DNA of 64,000 bases, taken from NCBI RefSeq assembly GCF_011378855.1, contig NZ_WTLB01000001.1, positions 62,001 to 126,000 of the forward strand. Reading direction: 5' to 3'. A program made the position numbers and the translations under genes. Source of the DNA: Pseudoalteromonas sp. Z1A8 (GTDB lineage Bacteria; Pseudomonadota; Gammaproteobacteria; Enterobacterales; Alteromonadaceae). Shown piece after piece: positions 9,315 through 19,938 of this stretch. Below the pieces are notes generated by a model. It saw only the letters and a program-made list of their open reading frames with translations. It was not told the DNA's origin and searched no databases. Numbering within the stretch: the first letter of the stretch is position 1; the number at the start of each line of letters is the position of its first letter.

Positions 9315-10343
9315 TTATACATTTGGATAGCCATTAGGGTTATTACTTTGCCAGCGCCATGTGTCTTTCATCATGTCTGCGAGGGTATATTGACATTGCC
9401 AGCCTAAAACAGACTGGGCTTTAGATGAATCGGCCCAAAAGGCAGCTAAGTCGCCATCTCGGCGCTTTACAATGTCAAAGTTAATATCAACTCCGGTATA
9501 CTCAATAAATGCTTTTACTATGCCAAGCACAGAATAAGGAGTACCAGTGCCTAGGTTAAATGCTTCATATAGACTGTGGTGTTGCTCGCCAAGCCATTTA
9601 AGGGCTTTAATATGACCATTGGCTAAATCACTAACGTGTATATAGTCACGCTCACATGTACCGTCTTCAGTAGGGTAATCGCCTCCAAAAATAGCTAATT
9701 TGTCACGTTTACCTACAGCAACTTGAGCAATAAAGGGCATTAAATTGTTAGGAATACCTAATGGGTCTTCTCCTATTTGGCCGCTAATATCTGCGCCAAT
9801 AGGATTAAAGTAGCGCAGGCTGGCTACTTGCAAACCGGTATTTGAGGCGACTATTTCTTGTAGTATTTGCTCAATCATTACCTTTGTTTGCCCATACGGG
9901 CTTGCTGCACGCCCTAGAGGTAAACTTTCGGTATAAGGCACCGATGCGCCTTGTCCATAAACTGTAGCTGATGAGCTAAACACGAGTTTATCAACATTAT
10001 ATTTAAGCATGCATTGGCATAAATTTAAGGTAGACACCAAGTTGGTATAATAATACTCAAGTGGTTTTTCTATGGATTCGCCTACCGCTTTTAAACCTGC
10101 AAAGTGAATAACCGAATCAAATTTATGCTCGCTAAACGTGGCAGACAACTTATCGTTATCAAGTAAACTGGCGTGAATAAATTCAACTTTTCGCTTTGAT
10201 AACGCTTCTACGCGAGTTAGCGATTCACGACTCGAGTTACTTAAATCGTCTATTACTACTACGTCAAAACCATCTTTTAATAAGCTTAAAACAGTGTGGC
10301 TGCCAATATATCCCGCGCCTCCTGTTACCAGTACTTTTTTCAT
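9315..10343 (-). CDS. galE: UDP-glucose 4-epimerase
   Basis: GalE interconverts UDP-galactose and UDP-glucose, the final step of the Leloir pathway, in the cytoplasm. The 342-residue product has the usual family length, the N-terminal NAD motif GGAGYIGSH, the SSSATVYG segment and the YGQTK Tyr-Lys pair of short-chain dehydrogenases. It lies 10 bp after galK in the minus-strand operon, and AAGGA precedes its ATG. In this operon its job is to channel galactose released by the agar enzymes and probably by the P450 module. Confidence 0.96.
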   Translation of the reverse strand: MKKVLVTGGAGYIGSHTVLSLLKDGFDVVVIDDLSNSSRESLTRVEALSKRKVEFIHASLLDNDKLSATFSEHKFDSVIHFAGLKAVGESIEKPLEYYYTNLVSTLNLCQCMLKYNVDKLVFSSSATVYGQGASVPYTESLPLGRAASPYGQTKVMIEQILQEIVASNTGLQVASLRYFNPIGADISGQIGEDPLGIPNNLMPFIAQVAVGKRDKLAIFGGDYPTEDGTCERDYIHVSDLANGHIKALKWLGEQHHSLYEAFNLGTGTPYSVLGIVKAFIEYTGVDINFDIVKRRDGDLAAFWADSSKAQSVLGWQCQYTLADMMKDTWRWQSNNPNGYPNV

Positions 10344-10353
10344 TAGATTGTCC

Positions 10354-11508
10354 TTATGCTCTTATAAGTGATACACCAGCTGAAGGTACGCTTGTGTAAA
10401 TCGTTTCTTTTAATCCTGTTTGTTGCTCGTACTGCGTTTCAATAGCACTAATTACATTCTCTACCAAAAAATTAGGAACAAACGCCACTACACAACCACC
10501 AAAGCCACCGCCCGTCATTCTTACGCCGCCGTGTTCATTAATTACTTTTGCGATAATATTCACAAGAGTGTCGATTTGGGAGGTGGTTATTTCGAACAAA
10601 TCACGCATAGAGGCATGGCTTTGTGCCATTAGTGTACTTAGTTTGGTTATATCGTTATTACTAAAGGCTTGCATGGCTTCTAATGTGCGCGCATTTTCAT
10701 ACACAATGTGCTCTACACGCTTGGCTACTTCAACGCTTAATGTATGTTTTTTTGCCTCAAACTCATCAATACTTACATCGCGCAAGCTCGGTTTAGACAA
10801 AGCTTCTGCCCCTGCATAACATTGCTCTCGGCGTAAGTTATATTCGCTATCAAGCAAGCCTCGTTTAACGTTTGAGTTAACCATTAAAATAGTCATCTTT
10901 GGGTCAATGCTCACTTCAATTAAATCAAGTGAGCGGCAATCTATACCCAATGCTTGTCCTTGCTGACCACACGCCGATATAAGCTGATCCATAATTCCAC
11001 AGTTGCAGCCCACAAAATTGTTTTCAGCGGCTTGTGCAATTTGAGCTATGTCTTTTCGCTCAATAAACAATTCACATAAATGATTAAATGCATAAGCAAT
11101 ACCTACCTCAAGTGCAGCCGATGAACTAAGACCAGCTCCTTGCGGGACATTACCTGTGATGCATATATCGCAGCCACTGAGTTTATGATTTCGTTTTTGC
11201 AGTTCATCAACTACGCCGCGAACATAATTACTCCACGTTTGCGTACTGTGGCTATTAAGCGGTTTATTTACTAAAAAGTTGTCAGTTTGGTTATCGCAAT
11301 CAAGTGCAAGTACATTTACTACATCGTCAGTTCGAGGGGACACCGCAATGTAAGTAGCGTATTCAATGGCACAAGGCAGTACAAAACCATCATTGTAATC
11401 GGTGTGCTCACCAATTAAATTAACACGCCCTGGGGCTTTGACAACAAAGTCGGCATCGCGTCCAAAGTGGTTTGAAAAAGCTAACCGTGCGCTTTGTTCA
11501 ACATTCAT
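10354..11508 (-). CDS. galK: Galactokinase
   Basis: GalK phosphorylates D-galactose to galactose 1-phosphate with ATP. The 384-residue protein shows the galactokinase signature around residue 27 ([19 protein letters not shown]), the GHMP kinase ATP loop ([14 protein letters not shown]) and the C-terminal MTGGGFGGC motif. Its ATG overlaps the galT stop (ATGA), showing translational coupling. Finding the Leloir genes inside an agar operon fits galactose being one of the two products of neoagarobiose hydrolysis. Confidence 0.96.
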   Translation of the reverse strand: MNVEQSARLAFSNHFGRDADFVVKAPGRVNLIGEHTDYNDGFVLPCAIEYATYIAVSPRTDDVVNVLALDCDNQTDNFLVNKPLNSHSTQTWSNYVRGVVDELQKRNHKLSGCDICITGNVPQGAGLSSSAALEVGIAYAFNHLCELFIERKDIAQIAQAAENNFVGCNCGIMDQLISACGQQGQALGIDCRSLDLIEVSIDPKMTILMVNSNVKRGLLDSEYNLRREQCYAGAEALSKPSLRDVSIDEFEAKKHTLSVEVAKRVEHIVYENARTLEAMQAFSNNDITKLSTLMAQSHASMRDLFEITTSQIDTLVNIIAKVINEHGGVRMTGGGFGGCVVAFVPNFLVENVISAIETQYEQQTGLKETIYTSVPSAGVSLIRA

Positions 11509-12560
11509 TTAGTGTTCTCTTTATAATGCGTTAGTGATTGTTTCTTCAAAATAGTGGCAGCTTGCTCGGGTGTAATATCACGCTGTGCTTCGGCCATCAT
11601 TTCGTATCCAACCATAAATTTTTTAACACTGGCTGATCGTAGTAATGGCGGTAAAAACTGCGCATGTAATTGCCAAAATAAGTGGCTTTGACCATCATAA
11701 GGCGCGCCATGCCAGCCCATAGAGTATGGAAATGAACACTGAAATAAGTTATCGTAACGAGTTGTTATATTTTTAATAATTTCAGCTAGACTACTTTGTT
11801 GAACGTCTGTCAGCTGTATCATTTGAGTAATCGCAAACCGAGGCAATAGCAGTGTTTCAAATGGCCATGCAGCCCAATAAGGCACAACCACCAGCCAATC
11901 ATCGTTTACACAAACCACGCGTTCTTGCTTTTCAATTTCACGTTTTGCGTAATCAAGCAGTAAATTACTTTTATACTTTTCGTAATATCGTTTGAGGTTT
12001 TCGTGTTTACGCGCAACCAAACTAGGTAATTTATTTTGTGCCCAAATTTGACCATGTGGATGTGGGTTAGAGCACCCCATTACAGCGCCTTTATTTTCAA
12101 ATACCTGAACCCATTTGTAAGTTTTTGATAACTCTACGCATTGCTCTTGCCATGTGCTTACTACATTTGTAACTTGCGAAACACTAAGCTCTGGTAGTGT
12201 TTTTGCATGATTAGGCGAAAAACAAATAACACGCGCAGTGCCACGCTCTGTATGCATACTAAATAGCGGATCGGTTTGCTCCACATCAGGCACACCTTCA
12301 CGCAAGGCGGCAAAGTCATTAGTAAACACAAAGGTGTTTTTGTAATCTGGATTTACTTCACCGTTAATACGCGTATTGCCTTTACATAAAAAGCAGCTTT
12401 CGTCGTATTCTGGTTTAACCTCAATATCTACACTTTCTTCTTGACCTTGCCATGGGCGTTTAGCCCGGTGTGGCGACACCAACACATATTCATTTAATAA
12501 TGGGTTTAAACGCCGGTGTGGATGCTCTGTCGGGTCAAATTGATTTTGTTGCTCACTCAT
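11505..12560 (-). CDS. galT: Galactose-1-phosphate uridylyltransferase
   Basis: GalT transfers UMP from UDP-glucose to galactose 1-phosphate. The 351-residue protein has the zinc-site CFLCKGN, the catalytic [10 protein letters not shown] histidine motif and the family's C-terminal half with HAQFLPP. It lies 12 bp after the GH117 gene and overlaps galK by 4 bp in one operon. Nothing is missing from the active site as far as can be read. Confidence 0.96.
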   Translation of the reverse strand: MSEQQNQFDPTEHPHRRLNPLLNEYVLVSPHRAKRPWQGQEESVDIEVKPEYDESCFLCKGNTRINGEVNPDYKNTFVFTNDFAALREGVPDVEQTDPLFSMHTERGTARVICFSPNHAKTLPELSVSQVTNVVSTWQEQCVELSKTYKWVQVFENKGAVMGCSNPHPHGQIWAQNKLPSLVARKHENLKRYYEKYKSNLLLDYAKREIEKQERVVCVNDDWLVVVPYWAAWPFETLLLPRFAITQMIQLTDVQQSSLAEIIKNITTRYDNLFQCSFPYSMGWHGAPYDGQSHLFWQLHAQFLPPLLRSASVKKFMVGYEMMAEAQRDITPEQAATILKKQSLTHYKENTK

Positions 12561-12572
12561 TCTTTACTTTCC

Positions 12573-13655
12573 CTAGTTACTGTTTTGAAAGGTACCGGCG
12601 TCGAGCACTTGCTTACGAGGCGTAAAACGACAAATATAGTTCCAGTTCCAACTGGCATCGTATTTATGGCACAATCCCCAGCTAATTCCAGGTGCTGGAT
12701 TTTGCTCAAACCCTTGTGCAGGCCTATATAAACCAATTGCTTCTGGACCGCCTTTTATATGCGCCATAATTTCAAAATTAATACCGTCCTGAGCAAATTG
12801 AATGGTGTTTTTTTCAGGGCCATCGGTTGTTAGCAAACTAGCAATACCCCCTTTATAATTCCAAACAACGACCTCATGACCGCTATTTGAAATAGGGTTA
12901 TAAGGCGATTTAACATAAGGACCTAATACATCATCAGCAATAGCAACACCGTGTTTTATTTCACGACCACCAAAGTTCATTCCTTCACCTTGGGTTTCGC
13001 CTTTGTAGTACAAGTAAAATTTATTATTAAAAAATACTAAACATGGGTCGTGTACTTTATGACTATCAAAACTACCTTTAGCTGTTACTGCAAAACGACT
13101 GTCTTCATCACCAAGCCATTTACCATCTTTGCTTGGGCTTACAATCGGTTTTGGTGATTTTATCCACGGCCCAAATGCAGATTCAGAGTGAGCTATTGCA
13201 ATATGTTCGTACTGACGATTTGTATAAGGTGTTTGTACTGTTTGATAAACCAAATAATAATGACCTTGGTGTTCAAACACTTCAGGCGTAAAAATTGCTC
13301 TGTCGTCGTAATCACCTGGTTTACCTGGGCTTACAGCTAAGCCTTGTTCTTGCCATGTAATACTGTCTTTTGAGGTGGCATGCCAAACTTGCGTTAAATC
13401 CCATGGAAATACTTTGTCATTCGGATTAGTAGAGTTAAAACCAACCGTTTCCCCCTCACCTTTGGTGTACCAACAATGGTAAACACCATCAATGTATAAA
13501 ACAGATGAAGGATCGCGACGTATAACCCCTTCTTCATAGGCAAAATCACCCAGCAACGGTTCTATATCAAATTCGGTAAGCCACTGCGGGCCATATTTAT
13601 CGTAGCCACGCTCTATTGCACGCTTACTTGCTAAACTTAATTTTTTATCAGACAT
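12573..13655 (-). CDS. GH117 alpha-1,3-L-neoagarobiose hydrolase
   Basis: The 360-residue cytoplasmic protein has no signal peptide and closely resembles characterised alpha-neoagarobiose hydrolases of family GH117 (for example the Saccharophagus degradans enzyme). It has a helical N-terminus ([17 protein letters not shown]) and a five-bladed propeller with conserved strings [32 protein letters not shown] and [12 protein letters not shown]. It removes 3,6-anhydro-L-galactose from the non-reducing end of neoagarobiose, leaving D-galactose. The neighbouring KDG kinase and Leloir genes handle the two products. The match is recognised from memory of family sequences, not from an alignment. Confidence 0.93.
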   Translation of the reverse strand: MSDKKLSLASKRAIERGYDKYGPQWLTEFDIEPLLGDFAYEEGVIRRDPSSVLYIDGVYHCWYTKGEGETVGFNSTNPNDKVFPWDLTQVWHATSKDSITWQEQGLAVSPGKPGDYDDRAIFTPEVFEHQGHYYLVYQTVQTPYTNRQYEHIAIAHSESAFGPWIKSPKPIVSPSKDGKWLGDEDSRFAVTAKGSFDSHKVHDPCLVFFNNKFYLYYKGETQGEGMNFGGREIKHGVAIADDVLGPYVKSPYNPISNSGHEVVVWNYKGGIASLLTTDGPEKNTIQFAQDGINFEIMAHIKGGPEAIGLYRPAQGFEQNPAPGISWGLCHKYDASWNWNYICRFTPRKQVLDAGTFQNSN

Positions 13656-13664
13656 GTTAATTCC

Positions 13665-14603
13665 TTACTTACCTAGGCTTATATTTAGCGACTGGTATAC
13701 GTCAAGAGGTAAAATCGCGCCTTGATGCTGCACAACTTGTGAGGCAACACTGTCAGCCATTTCTAATGCATTTTGAGGGTTTTGTGCGCACATTCTGGCG
13801 GCTAAGTAGGTTCCGGCAAATGAGTCACCTGCCGCTGTACTATCAACTTGCTTTGCAGCGGGTGTAAACGGACATGACGCTTTAAGATCATCTTTGCAAT
13901 AAACCTGCATCCCGGCACTACCAGCTTTAATAACAATTTCGTCGATATCAAATTGTGTACAGTACTGAACAATCTCTTCAATGCTTGAATGACCGAATAA
14001 CACACGGTGATCATCAAGACCTGGTAAAACTACATTACTAAGCGCATAAGCACGCTCTAGCCATTTAATAGCGTGGCTTTTTGATTGCCACATACGCGCG
14101 CGATAATTAGGGTCGAACGCAATTGTGCAGCCTTGTTTTTTAAGAGCAGCTAATAATGTGAGTAAACCTTGTTTAGATTCATCATCTAAAATACCTAAAC
14201 TAATGCCACTGAAAAACACCCAGTCTGATTCTTTCAAACCTAAATTAAATGGCTTTTGAGTATATAAACTCATCATATGCTTCGCTGCTGATTGATTACG
14301 CCAATAATCAAAGCTTCGCTCACCATCAGCATCCGTTGAAATAGCGTAAATACCCACGTTATAGTCTGCTGTTGTAATCACGTTTTGTGTATTAATACCT
14401 TCTTGTTGCCAACATTTGAGCATATTGGCACTCAGGACGTCGCTACCTACAGCTGTAAATAGCGCGCAATTTAGTGTGTTAGCAAAACGCTTTGCATACA
14501 CAAGAGCATTGTAAGTATCGCCCGCAAATGACTGCTTGCATTCGCTAATACCTGTTGGTACTAGCTCAACCATACATTCGCCTATAGCGAGTAAAGTACT
14601 CAC
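13665..14603 (-). CDS. kdgK: 2-keto-3-deoxygluconate kinase (PfkB family)
   Basis: A PfkB-family sugar kinase of 312 residues with the N-terminal GECMVEL and GDTYNALVYA segments characteristic of KDG kinases and the C-terminal catalytic AAGDSFAGTY motif. It phosphorylates 2-keto-3-deoxy sugar acids for entry into the Entner-Doudoroff lower branch. In the known anhydrogalactose pathway the cycloisomerase product is converted to KDG and then phosphorylated, which explains its place next to GH117. It overlaps the symporter gene by 4 bp. Specificity for the gluconate or galactonate form cannot be settled here. Confidence 0.88.
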   Translation of the reverse strand: MSTLLAIGECMVELVPTGISECKQSFAGDTYNALVYAKRFANTLNCALFTAVGSDVLSANMLKCWQQEGINTQNVITTADYNVGIYAISTDADGERSFDYWRNQSAAKHMMSLYTQKPFNLGLKESDWVFFSGISLGILDDESKQGLLTLLAALKKQGCTIAFDPNYRARMWQSKSHAIKWLERAYALSNVVLPGLDDHRVLFGHSSIEEIVQYCTQFDIDEIVIKAGSAGMQVYCKDDLKASCPFTPAAKQVDSTAAGDSFAGTYLAARMCAQNPQNALEMADSVASQVVQHQGAILPLDVYQSLNISLGK

Positions 14604-16222
14604 ACACCCTCCTGTACTTTTTTAGTGTGTAGGCCTTCTAGGTAGACTTCAATTTCTTCTATCGATTTATTTTTAGTCTCTGGCATAAACTTAAATAACA
14701 ATGCAAAGCCGGCTACACCCGATACGGTATAAAGTAAAAAGATGTTTGCAGCGCCTAAATTACTTAGCTGCCATGGGAAAAACTGCTGAACAAAATAGCT
14801 AATTACACTGGCTATAAATGCAAAGGTAGGAATGGCCACACCTCGAATACGAGTCGGGAATATTTCAGAAAATATTACCCACATAATTGGCCCAATCGAA
14901 AAGTGAAAGGCTGCAATAAAGCCCGCTATACCAAATGATATAAGTGGCGCGTTTATAGTTGCTGCGCGTGAAATTAAATCGCTTTCAAATAATTGCTGTT
15001 GCGAAGCTGTAAGTACGCTCGCTAAAGCCTGCTTAAATTCAATATCACTGTGATACACGGTACCAATTATGTGCTCCAGTCCTGTAATAGAGTTTAACGC
15101 TGAAAACGAGGTTATATCTTCAGCCGACAAACTATATTCTGCCTGGCTAAAGCCTAAATAACACATAAACAAACTAATTGTTGCAGCTGCTAATCCCCAA
15201 ATAACAAGGGGTCTGCGCCCTAACTTATCTATCAAAGCAATAGCTACCACAGTAAATACAATACTGACTAAACCAATTAAAACAGCGTTAAAAAAAGCAG
15301 CATCAGTGCCGACTCCCAGTTGTTCAAACACCGTTGGAGCATAAAACATTATGGCGTTAATCCCCGTCACTTGCTGCACAATAGCAATAGTAAAAGCAAT
15401 AATGACAGCTGTGCGAACACGACTTTCGAGTAGCTGTTTAAATGAAGAAAAATACCCACCTGTTTCGCTGTAATCAACCAAGCTCTCTTTAATACTCTTA
15501 AGTTGCTCTTGGGCCAATTCAGTATTTTTATTTAAACGATGCAAGATAGTTATAGCGCGTGTTTCGTTGCCTTTCATAACTAACCAACGCGGGCTTTGGG
15601 GAATAGTAAATAATAATAAAAACCATAAAATAGCAGGAATAATCTCAACGCCTAGCATCCAGCGCCATAAATTATCTTGTACATTCCACTGTGTTACCCA
15701 CTCAAAATTACTGTGAGCTAAATCAACAAGTAAGTAGTTAGCAAAATACGCTGCGGATAATCCAACAACAATATTTATTTGAATCATAGACACTAATTTA
15801 CCACGGTACTTAGACGGTGCAACTTCACCTATATACATAGCAGCGACCGATAAAGACGTGAATGCTAATCCACCTATAAAACGAGCAGTAACTAATAGCT
15901 CGTAACTTGGCGCGAAAACCGATGCAATTGCCGACAGTATGTATATAAACGCAATGCCTATTAAGGTATTTTTTCGGCCAAACATATTGCATATGTAACC
16001 GGTAATGACTAAAGCAAATAGCACACCAAAACCAGGCGCACTTACTACAGTGCCTATTTGGATGTCAGATAAATTAAATTCTGCAGATACAAAACGAACC
16101 GTACCTGAAATAAGAGCAGCGTCTAATCCAAAAATAAAGCCACCAAAGGCGACGATAAATGCAAAGAAAAACACATTACGTTTGCTACCATTCATACTTC
16201 TATCCAACTTTGTTGTTATCAT
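14600..16222 (-). CDS. MFS sugar/H+ symporter
   Basis: A 12-helix transporter of the sugar porter family with FGLDAALISG in helix 1, the QQVTGINAIMFYAP motif of helix 7, DKLGRRPLV between helices 8 and 9 and the PETKNKSIEEIE C-terminal signature. A roughly 90-residue insertion between helices 9 and 10 is larger than in XylE or GalP. A longer frame exists to 16285, but its TTG would sit inside the operator palindrome, so the ATG at 16222 is chosen; the ATG at 16195 is also possible. It is the first gene of the seven-gene operon and should import neoagarobiose, galactose or anhydrogalactose across the inner membrane. Confidence 0.88.
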   Translation of the reverse strand: MITTKLDRSMNGSKRNVFFFAFIVAFGGFIFGLDAALISGTVRFVSAEFNLSDIQIGTVVSAPGFGVLFALVITGYICNMFGRKNTLIGIAFIYILSAIASVFAPSYELLVTARFIGGLAFTSLSVAAMYIGEVAPSKYRGKLVSMIQINIVVGLSAAYFANYLLVDLAHSNFEWVTQWNVQDNLWRWMLGVEIIPAILWFLLLFTIPQSPRWLVMKGNETRAITILHRLNKNTELAQEQLKSIKESLVDYSETGGYFSSFKQLLESRVRTAVIIAFTIAIVQQVTGINAIMFYAPTVFEQLGVGTDAAFFNAVLIGLVSIVFTVVAIALIDKLGRRPLVIWGLAAATISLFMCYLGFSQAEYSLSAEDITSFSALNSITGLEHIIGTVYHSDIEFKQALASVLTASQQQLFESDLISRAATINAPLISFGIAGFIAAFHFSIGPIMWVIFSEIFPTRIRGVAIPTFAFIASVISYFVQQFFPWQLSNLGAANIFLLYTVSGVAGFALLFKFMPETKNKSIEEIEVYLEGLHTKKVQEGV

Positions 16223-16275
16223 TGTGTGTTGCTTTATATAGAGAATAAAGCGAGTGCTAGTGTCAAAACCCAACA

Positions 16276-16285
16276 TTGTTAACAA
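16276..16285. promoter_or_regulatory. Regulon palindrome before the symporter operon
   Basis: A perfect TTGTTAACAA, flanked to ATTGTTAACAAT, lies 54 bp before the chosen start of the symporter gene. It would control the whole symporter-kinase-GH117-galTKE-PhoD operon. Confidence 0.7.
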
Positions 16286-16451
16286 TTAACCATGAGTAAT
16301 AACTTCGAGACTATTTCAAAATTAACGCACTTGCAACATCTATTTTAAGAAATCATGCTTTAACTTAAACTCTTTTACAATTAACATTAAAAATTAGTTA
16401 AACAAAATCAAAAGTTTATTATAAATAACACATAAAAACAAAAATTGCATA

Positions 16452-16461
16452 TTGTCAACAA
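16452..16461. promoter_or_regulatory. Regulon palindrome before GH50 agarase
   Basis: TTGTCAACAA, one base from the consensus and extended to ATATTGTCAACAATAT, lies 60 bp upstream of the GH50 start. With the site at 16276 it forms a divergent control region between the symporter operon and the agarase. Confidence 0.65.
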
Positions 16462-16521
16462 TATTCAATTTGGTTTTTTTGTTGTATGGTATGTTAAATT
16501 GTAATTAAAGGTTGAACAGCA

Positions 16522-18861
16522 ATGAAATATAAAAAGAACATACTACTCACATCGCTCTTACTTGCGCTAAGTGCCTGTAACCAACAAGAAATCAAGGTTG
16601 AAAAACCAACCAATGAGCCTACAGAGGTTAATTCAGCAGATACATTAATGTATTTATTTGCTGATGCTGCACACACACAGCTAACCCCAGTTCAATACAA
16701 AAGTAATGCAGCCACTGTAAAGGCAGAAAACTCTGTATTAGATGTGACATTTCAATCTAAGAAAAATTCGTACGCTAGTATTGTTTTTTCACCGGAAAAA
16801 CCTTGGGATTGGAGTGAATTTAGTGATTTTAATCTTGCCTTTGAATTGGCAAACCCAGGAACACACTCTGTACAAATCTATTTAGATATCTCCGATATTG
16901 ACGGTGCTAACTATACGCGTAGCGTTAATGTGCCGGTAGGTGGATACAACACGTATTACGCAAAACTTGACGGCCACGACCTTGCAACGCCCGATGGCAA
17001 AGAAAATGTAGAACTTAACTTTACCTCAGGACTTCGTTCAAACCCTGATACATGGGAGTCTGATGAGGTACAGTTTATTTCTATGTGGGGTAAAAAAAAT
17101 CTTAACTTAAAAGGCATCGCTAAAATAGCAATTAGCGTGCAAAGTACATTGCATGACAAAGAGCTGGCAATAAAATCTATTTCACTTCGTAAAAACCCTC
17201 AATTTAATACTGCTTTTTTAACCAAAATTGTTGATGAATTTGGCCAAAATGCCAAACAAGAATTTTCAGGGAAGGTACATTCAGAAGCCGAGCTATTGAG
17301 CGACAAAAAACAAGAAGCAGCACAGTTACTTTCTAAACGCCCTACTAATCGCTCACGCTTTGGTGGCTGGGCAGAAGGTCCAAAATTAGAAGCTACTGGT
17401 TATTTTAGAACGGCTAAATATAATGATAAATGGTCATTAGTCGACCCTGATGGCTATTTATACCTTGCAACCGGTATTGATATCATTCGACTTGCAAACT
17501 CAACCACACTAACTGGTTACGACTTTGATCAAGCATTATTGGCTAAACCAGCGGATGCAGGGGTAACACCTGAGGATTCAAAAGGGTTAAACCAAGTAAA
17601 TAAAGAAGCGCTTAAAAGCCGCTTTGTAGCGTCACAAGTGCGTAAAAATTTATTTGAATGGCTACCTGATTATAATGAGCCTCTAGGTAAACATTTTGGC
17701 TATCGTAAAAGTGCGCATTCGGGTCCGTTAGAACACGGCGAAACATATAGCTTTTACGCAGCTAATTTAGAGCGTAAGTACGGACAAAATAATGCGGATT
17801 ATATGCAAAAATGGCGTGAAGTGACTCTTGATAGAATGATCACATGGGGCTTTAGTTCACTGGGTAATTGGACTGATCCGAGTTATTACGATAATAAAAA
17901 AGTGCCCTACTTTGCCAATGGTTGGATTATAGGTGATTTTAAAACCGTATCAAGCGGAAGCGATTTTTGGGGAGCCATGCCGGATGTATTCGACCCTGAA
18001 TTTACAGTGCGTGCTAACGAAACCGTTAGTGTTGTTGCAAAAGAAGTTAAAAATTCGCCTTGGGCAGTAGGCGTATTTATTGATAACGAAAAAAGCTTTG
18101 GCCGCCCTGATTCCGTTAAAAGCCATTATGGTATTGTTATTAATACCTTAGGCCGTGATGCTAAAACAGTGCCTACTAAAGCTGAATTTTCTCGTTTAAT
18201 GAAAGAAAAATATACCGATGTCGCTAAGCTTAACAAAGTATGGCACTTAAACCTTGCCTCATGGGTTGAGTTTGACAAAGGTGTAACGGTTGATATTAAA
18301 AACGAAGAACAACTGAGTGATTTTGCTATTTTACTTACAGCCTATGCCGACAAGTATTTTAGTGTTGTAGATGCTGCTATGGATAAATACCTGCCAAATC
18401 ATATGTATTTAGGTGCACGTTTTCCGGATTGGGGCATGCCAATCGAAGTGGTTAAAGCATCTGCTAAGTATGTAGATGTAATAAGCTTTAATGCATACAA
18501 AGAAGGCTTAAGAGAAGATAAATGGGCATTTTTATCACAATTTGATAAACCAGCAATTATTGGCGAATTTCATATTGGCGCATCTGACTCGGGTTTGTTT
18601 CACCCTGGGTTAATACATGCAGCTAACCAGCAAGACAGAGCAAAAATGTATACAGATTACATGAACTCAGTCATCGACAACCCTTACTTTATTGGCGCAC
18701 ATTGGTTTCAATATATCGACTCGCCAATTACTGGTAGAGCCTACGATGGCGAAAACTATAACGTTGGCTTTATTAGCGTTACAGATCGCCCCTATACTGA
18801 AATGGTTGAAGCAGCTAAAGCAATGAATGAGTCTATGTATGAACGACGTTTTAAAAAATAA
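16522..18861 (+). CDS. GH50 beta-agarase, lipoprotein
   Basis: The 779-residue GH50 agarase hydrolyses beta-1,4 bonds of agarose; many family members act exolytically and release neoagarobiose. The N-terminus is a lipoprotein signal with LSAC lipobox (Cys19), so the enzyme is membrane-anchored. Residues about 45-240 form a beta-sandwich carbohydrate-binding-like domain, followed by a GH-A type barrel. The acid/base is probably Glu523 in VFIDNEKSFG and the nucleophile Glu682 in IIGEFHIG. A close paralogue lies at 56138-58465. It has its own palindrome-bearing promoter and a terminator directly after it. AAAGG precedes the ATG by about 12 bases. Confidence 0.93.
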   Translation: MKYKKNILLTSLLLALSACNQQEIKVEKPTNEPTEVNSADTLMYLFADAAHTQLTPVQYKSNAATVKAENSVLDVTFQSKKNSYASIVFSPEKPWDWSEFSDFNLAFELANPGTHSVQIYLDISDIDGANYTRSVNVPVGGYNTYYAKLDGHDLATPDGKENVELNFTSGLRSNPDTWESDEVQFISMWGKKNLNLKGIAKIAISVQSTLHDKELAIKSISLRKNPQFNTAFLTKIVDEFGQNAKQEFSGKVHSEAELLSDKKQEAAQLLSKRPTNRSRFGGWAEGPKLEATGYFRTAKYNDKWSLVDPDGYLYLATGIDIIRLANSTTLTGYDFDQALLAKPADAGVTPEDSKGLNQVNKEALKSRFVASQVRKNLFEWLPDYNEPLGKHFGYRKSAHSGPLEHGETYSFYAANLERKYGQNNADYMQKWREVTLDRMITWGFSSLGNWTDPSYYDNKKVPYFANGWIIGDFKTVSSGSDFWGAMPDVFDPEFTVRANETVSVVAKEVKNSPWAVGVFIDNEKSFGRPDSVKSHYGIVINTLGRDAKTVPTKAEFSRLMKEKYTDVAKLNKVWHLNLASWVEFDKGVTVDIKNEEQLSDFAILLTAYADKYFSVVDAAMDKYLPNHMYLGARFPDWGMPIEVVKASAKYVDVISFNAYKEGLREDKWAFLSQFDKPAIIGEFHIGASDSGLFHPGLIHAANQQDRAKMYTDYMNSVIDNPYFIGAHWFQYIDSPITGRAYDGENYNVGFISVTDRPYTEMVEAAKAMNESMYERRFKK

Positions 18862-18892
18862 TCGTAAATACAGCCATTAATTGTACATTTAT

Positions 18893-18937
18893 TGGTCTAT
18901 TGTAATGTGTTGACAATAGACCATTCCACTTTTTTTA
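18893..18937 (+). terminator. Intrinsic terminator after GH50
   Basis: An 11-bp perfect stem (TGGTCTATTGT / ACAATAGACCA) with a nine-base loop ends at 18923, followed within seven bases by a run of seven T. It ends the agarase transcript before the GntR gene. Confidence 0.8.
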
Positions 18938-19032
18938 TATACACTGAGATAAGTACATGATCTTGACTAAATTAACAAAGCTTATTAATTAATGTTAGGG
19001 TCAGATAAAGTTAATCAAATTTAGGAATAAAT

Positions 19033-19647
19033 ATGGCTGGTAACAGAGCAACTAAAATTTTATCTGTAAAAGATCAAATAGCTGAGCAATTACGCTCAGA
19101 TATAATCTCTGGTGAAATGCCACCACAAACTAAGTTAAATGAAAAAGAGCTGGCAGAGCGATTTGGTCTTTCTCGCGGCCCTATTCGCGATGTAATATTA
19201 CAGCTTACAAAAGAAGGTTTACTTATTTCTCGCAATAACTGTGGTGCGTCTGTAAATAGTGTTTTAGAGCCTAAATTACAACGCTTAATGATAAAACTTC
19301 GCCGTAGTATTGAAGAGTACGCAATCACTGAATTAAACGGTAATTTAACTGATCAAAACATTGCTGAACTAGAAGGCATTTTAGCATCTTTAGAAGACGC
19401 GCTCGATAGAGAAGATTATACCGAAGTAACTAAAATTGATATTTCGTTTCATCAGTATTTAATATACCAAGCTGGTGGCGAAGAACTTGTTAATATTTGG
19501 TACCCGTACGTAATGCGTATGCGCTTAAACTATAAGCGAATTACTTCAAGTTCTGAATGTGTAAACGAGCACCGCGCTATTTTAGAAGCACTTAAAGCTC
19601 AAGATAGCGCCGCAGCAGTTAAAGCAGTAAAACATAATATTAAGTAA
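19033..19647 (+). CDS. GntR-family regulator, FCD subfamily
   Basis: The 204-residue protein has a winged-helix domain (residues about 12-75, with LNEKELAERFGLSRGPIRDV) and an all-helical FCD ligand-binding domain. Metal- or ligand-contacting residues of that domain are visible: Asp and His in DISFHQYLI, His in NEHRAI and His in AVKHN. AGGAAT precedes the ATG. FCD regulators usually bind short palindromes of the form TTGTnnACAA, which fits the TTGTTAACAA sites spread over this region, so this is the best candidate for the agar-regulon repressor. The inducer would be a sugar acid or agar-derived sugar (inference). Confidence 0.88.
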   Translation: MAGNRATKILSVKDQIAEQLRSDIISGEMPPQTKLNEKELAERFGLSRGPIRDVILQLTKEGLLISRNNCGASVNSVLEPKLQRLMIKLRRSIEEYAITELNGNLTDQNIAELEGILASLEDALDREDYTEVTKIDISFHQYLIYQAGGEELVNIWYPYVMRMRLNYKRITSSSECVNEHRAILEALKAQDSAAAVKAVKHNIK

Positions 19648-19704
19648 CGTACTTTCGAAGTCATTTTGATACTCCGCTATATAAACTAGCGGCTATGAAG
19701 TCAT

Positions 19705-19825
19705 AAGGGCGTGTTGATCTTTGTAGATTGAAATTTTTTCAATCTAGGAGCCGATTTAATCGCGGCCCGAGATTTGTAGTCTAGTGGGCTACCGAGCAAA
19801 AGCTCCGCGTCCAGCTCACGCCCTT
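19705..19825. repeat. 121-bp element with terminal inverted repeats, copy A
   Basis: The stretch is bounded by AAGGGCGTG (19705-19713) and its reverse complement CACGCCCTT (19817-19825). A diverged copy lies at 53549-53676; shared blocks include TGTTGATCTTTG, TTTAATCGC, GAGATTTGTA, ACCGAGCAAA and TCCGCGTCC. No reading frame spans it. It may be a MITE or another structured extragenic repeat. It fills the gap between the GntR gene and pbpC. Confidence 0.65.
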
Positions 19826-19938
19826 ACCATCATCCACATCCATGTAGGTAAGAAAGAGTAAATCGCTCTCGTTTATATAAATTTCAGTTATAAAAAACTA
19901 CCCTTTATTTATTACATTAAATGCATGAACACTCAATA

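Noticed and set aside
18907-18916. GTGTTGACAA, similar to the regulon palindrome, and a TTGACA -35-like hexamer
   Set aside because: It forms the loop and right arm of the perfect 11-bp terminator stem after the GH50 gene, so its resemblance is better explained by the hairpin.
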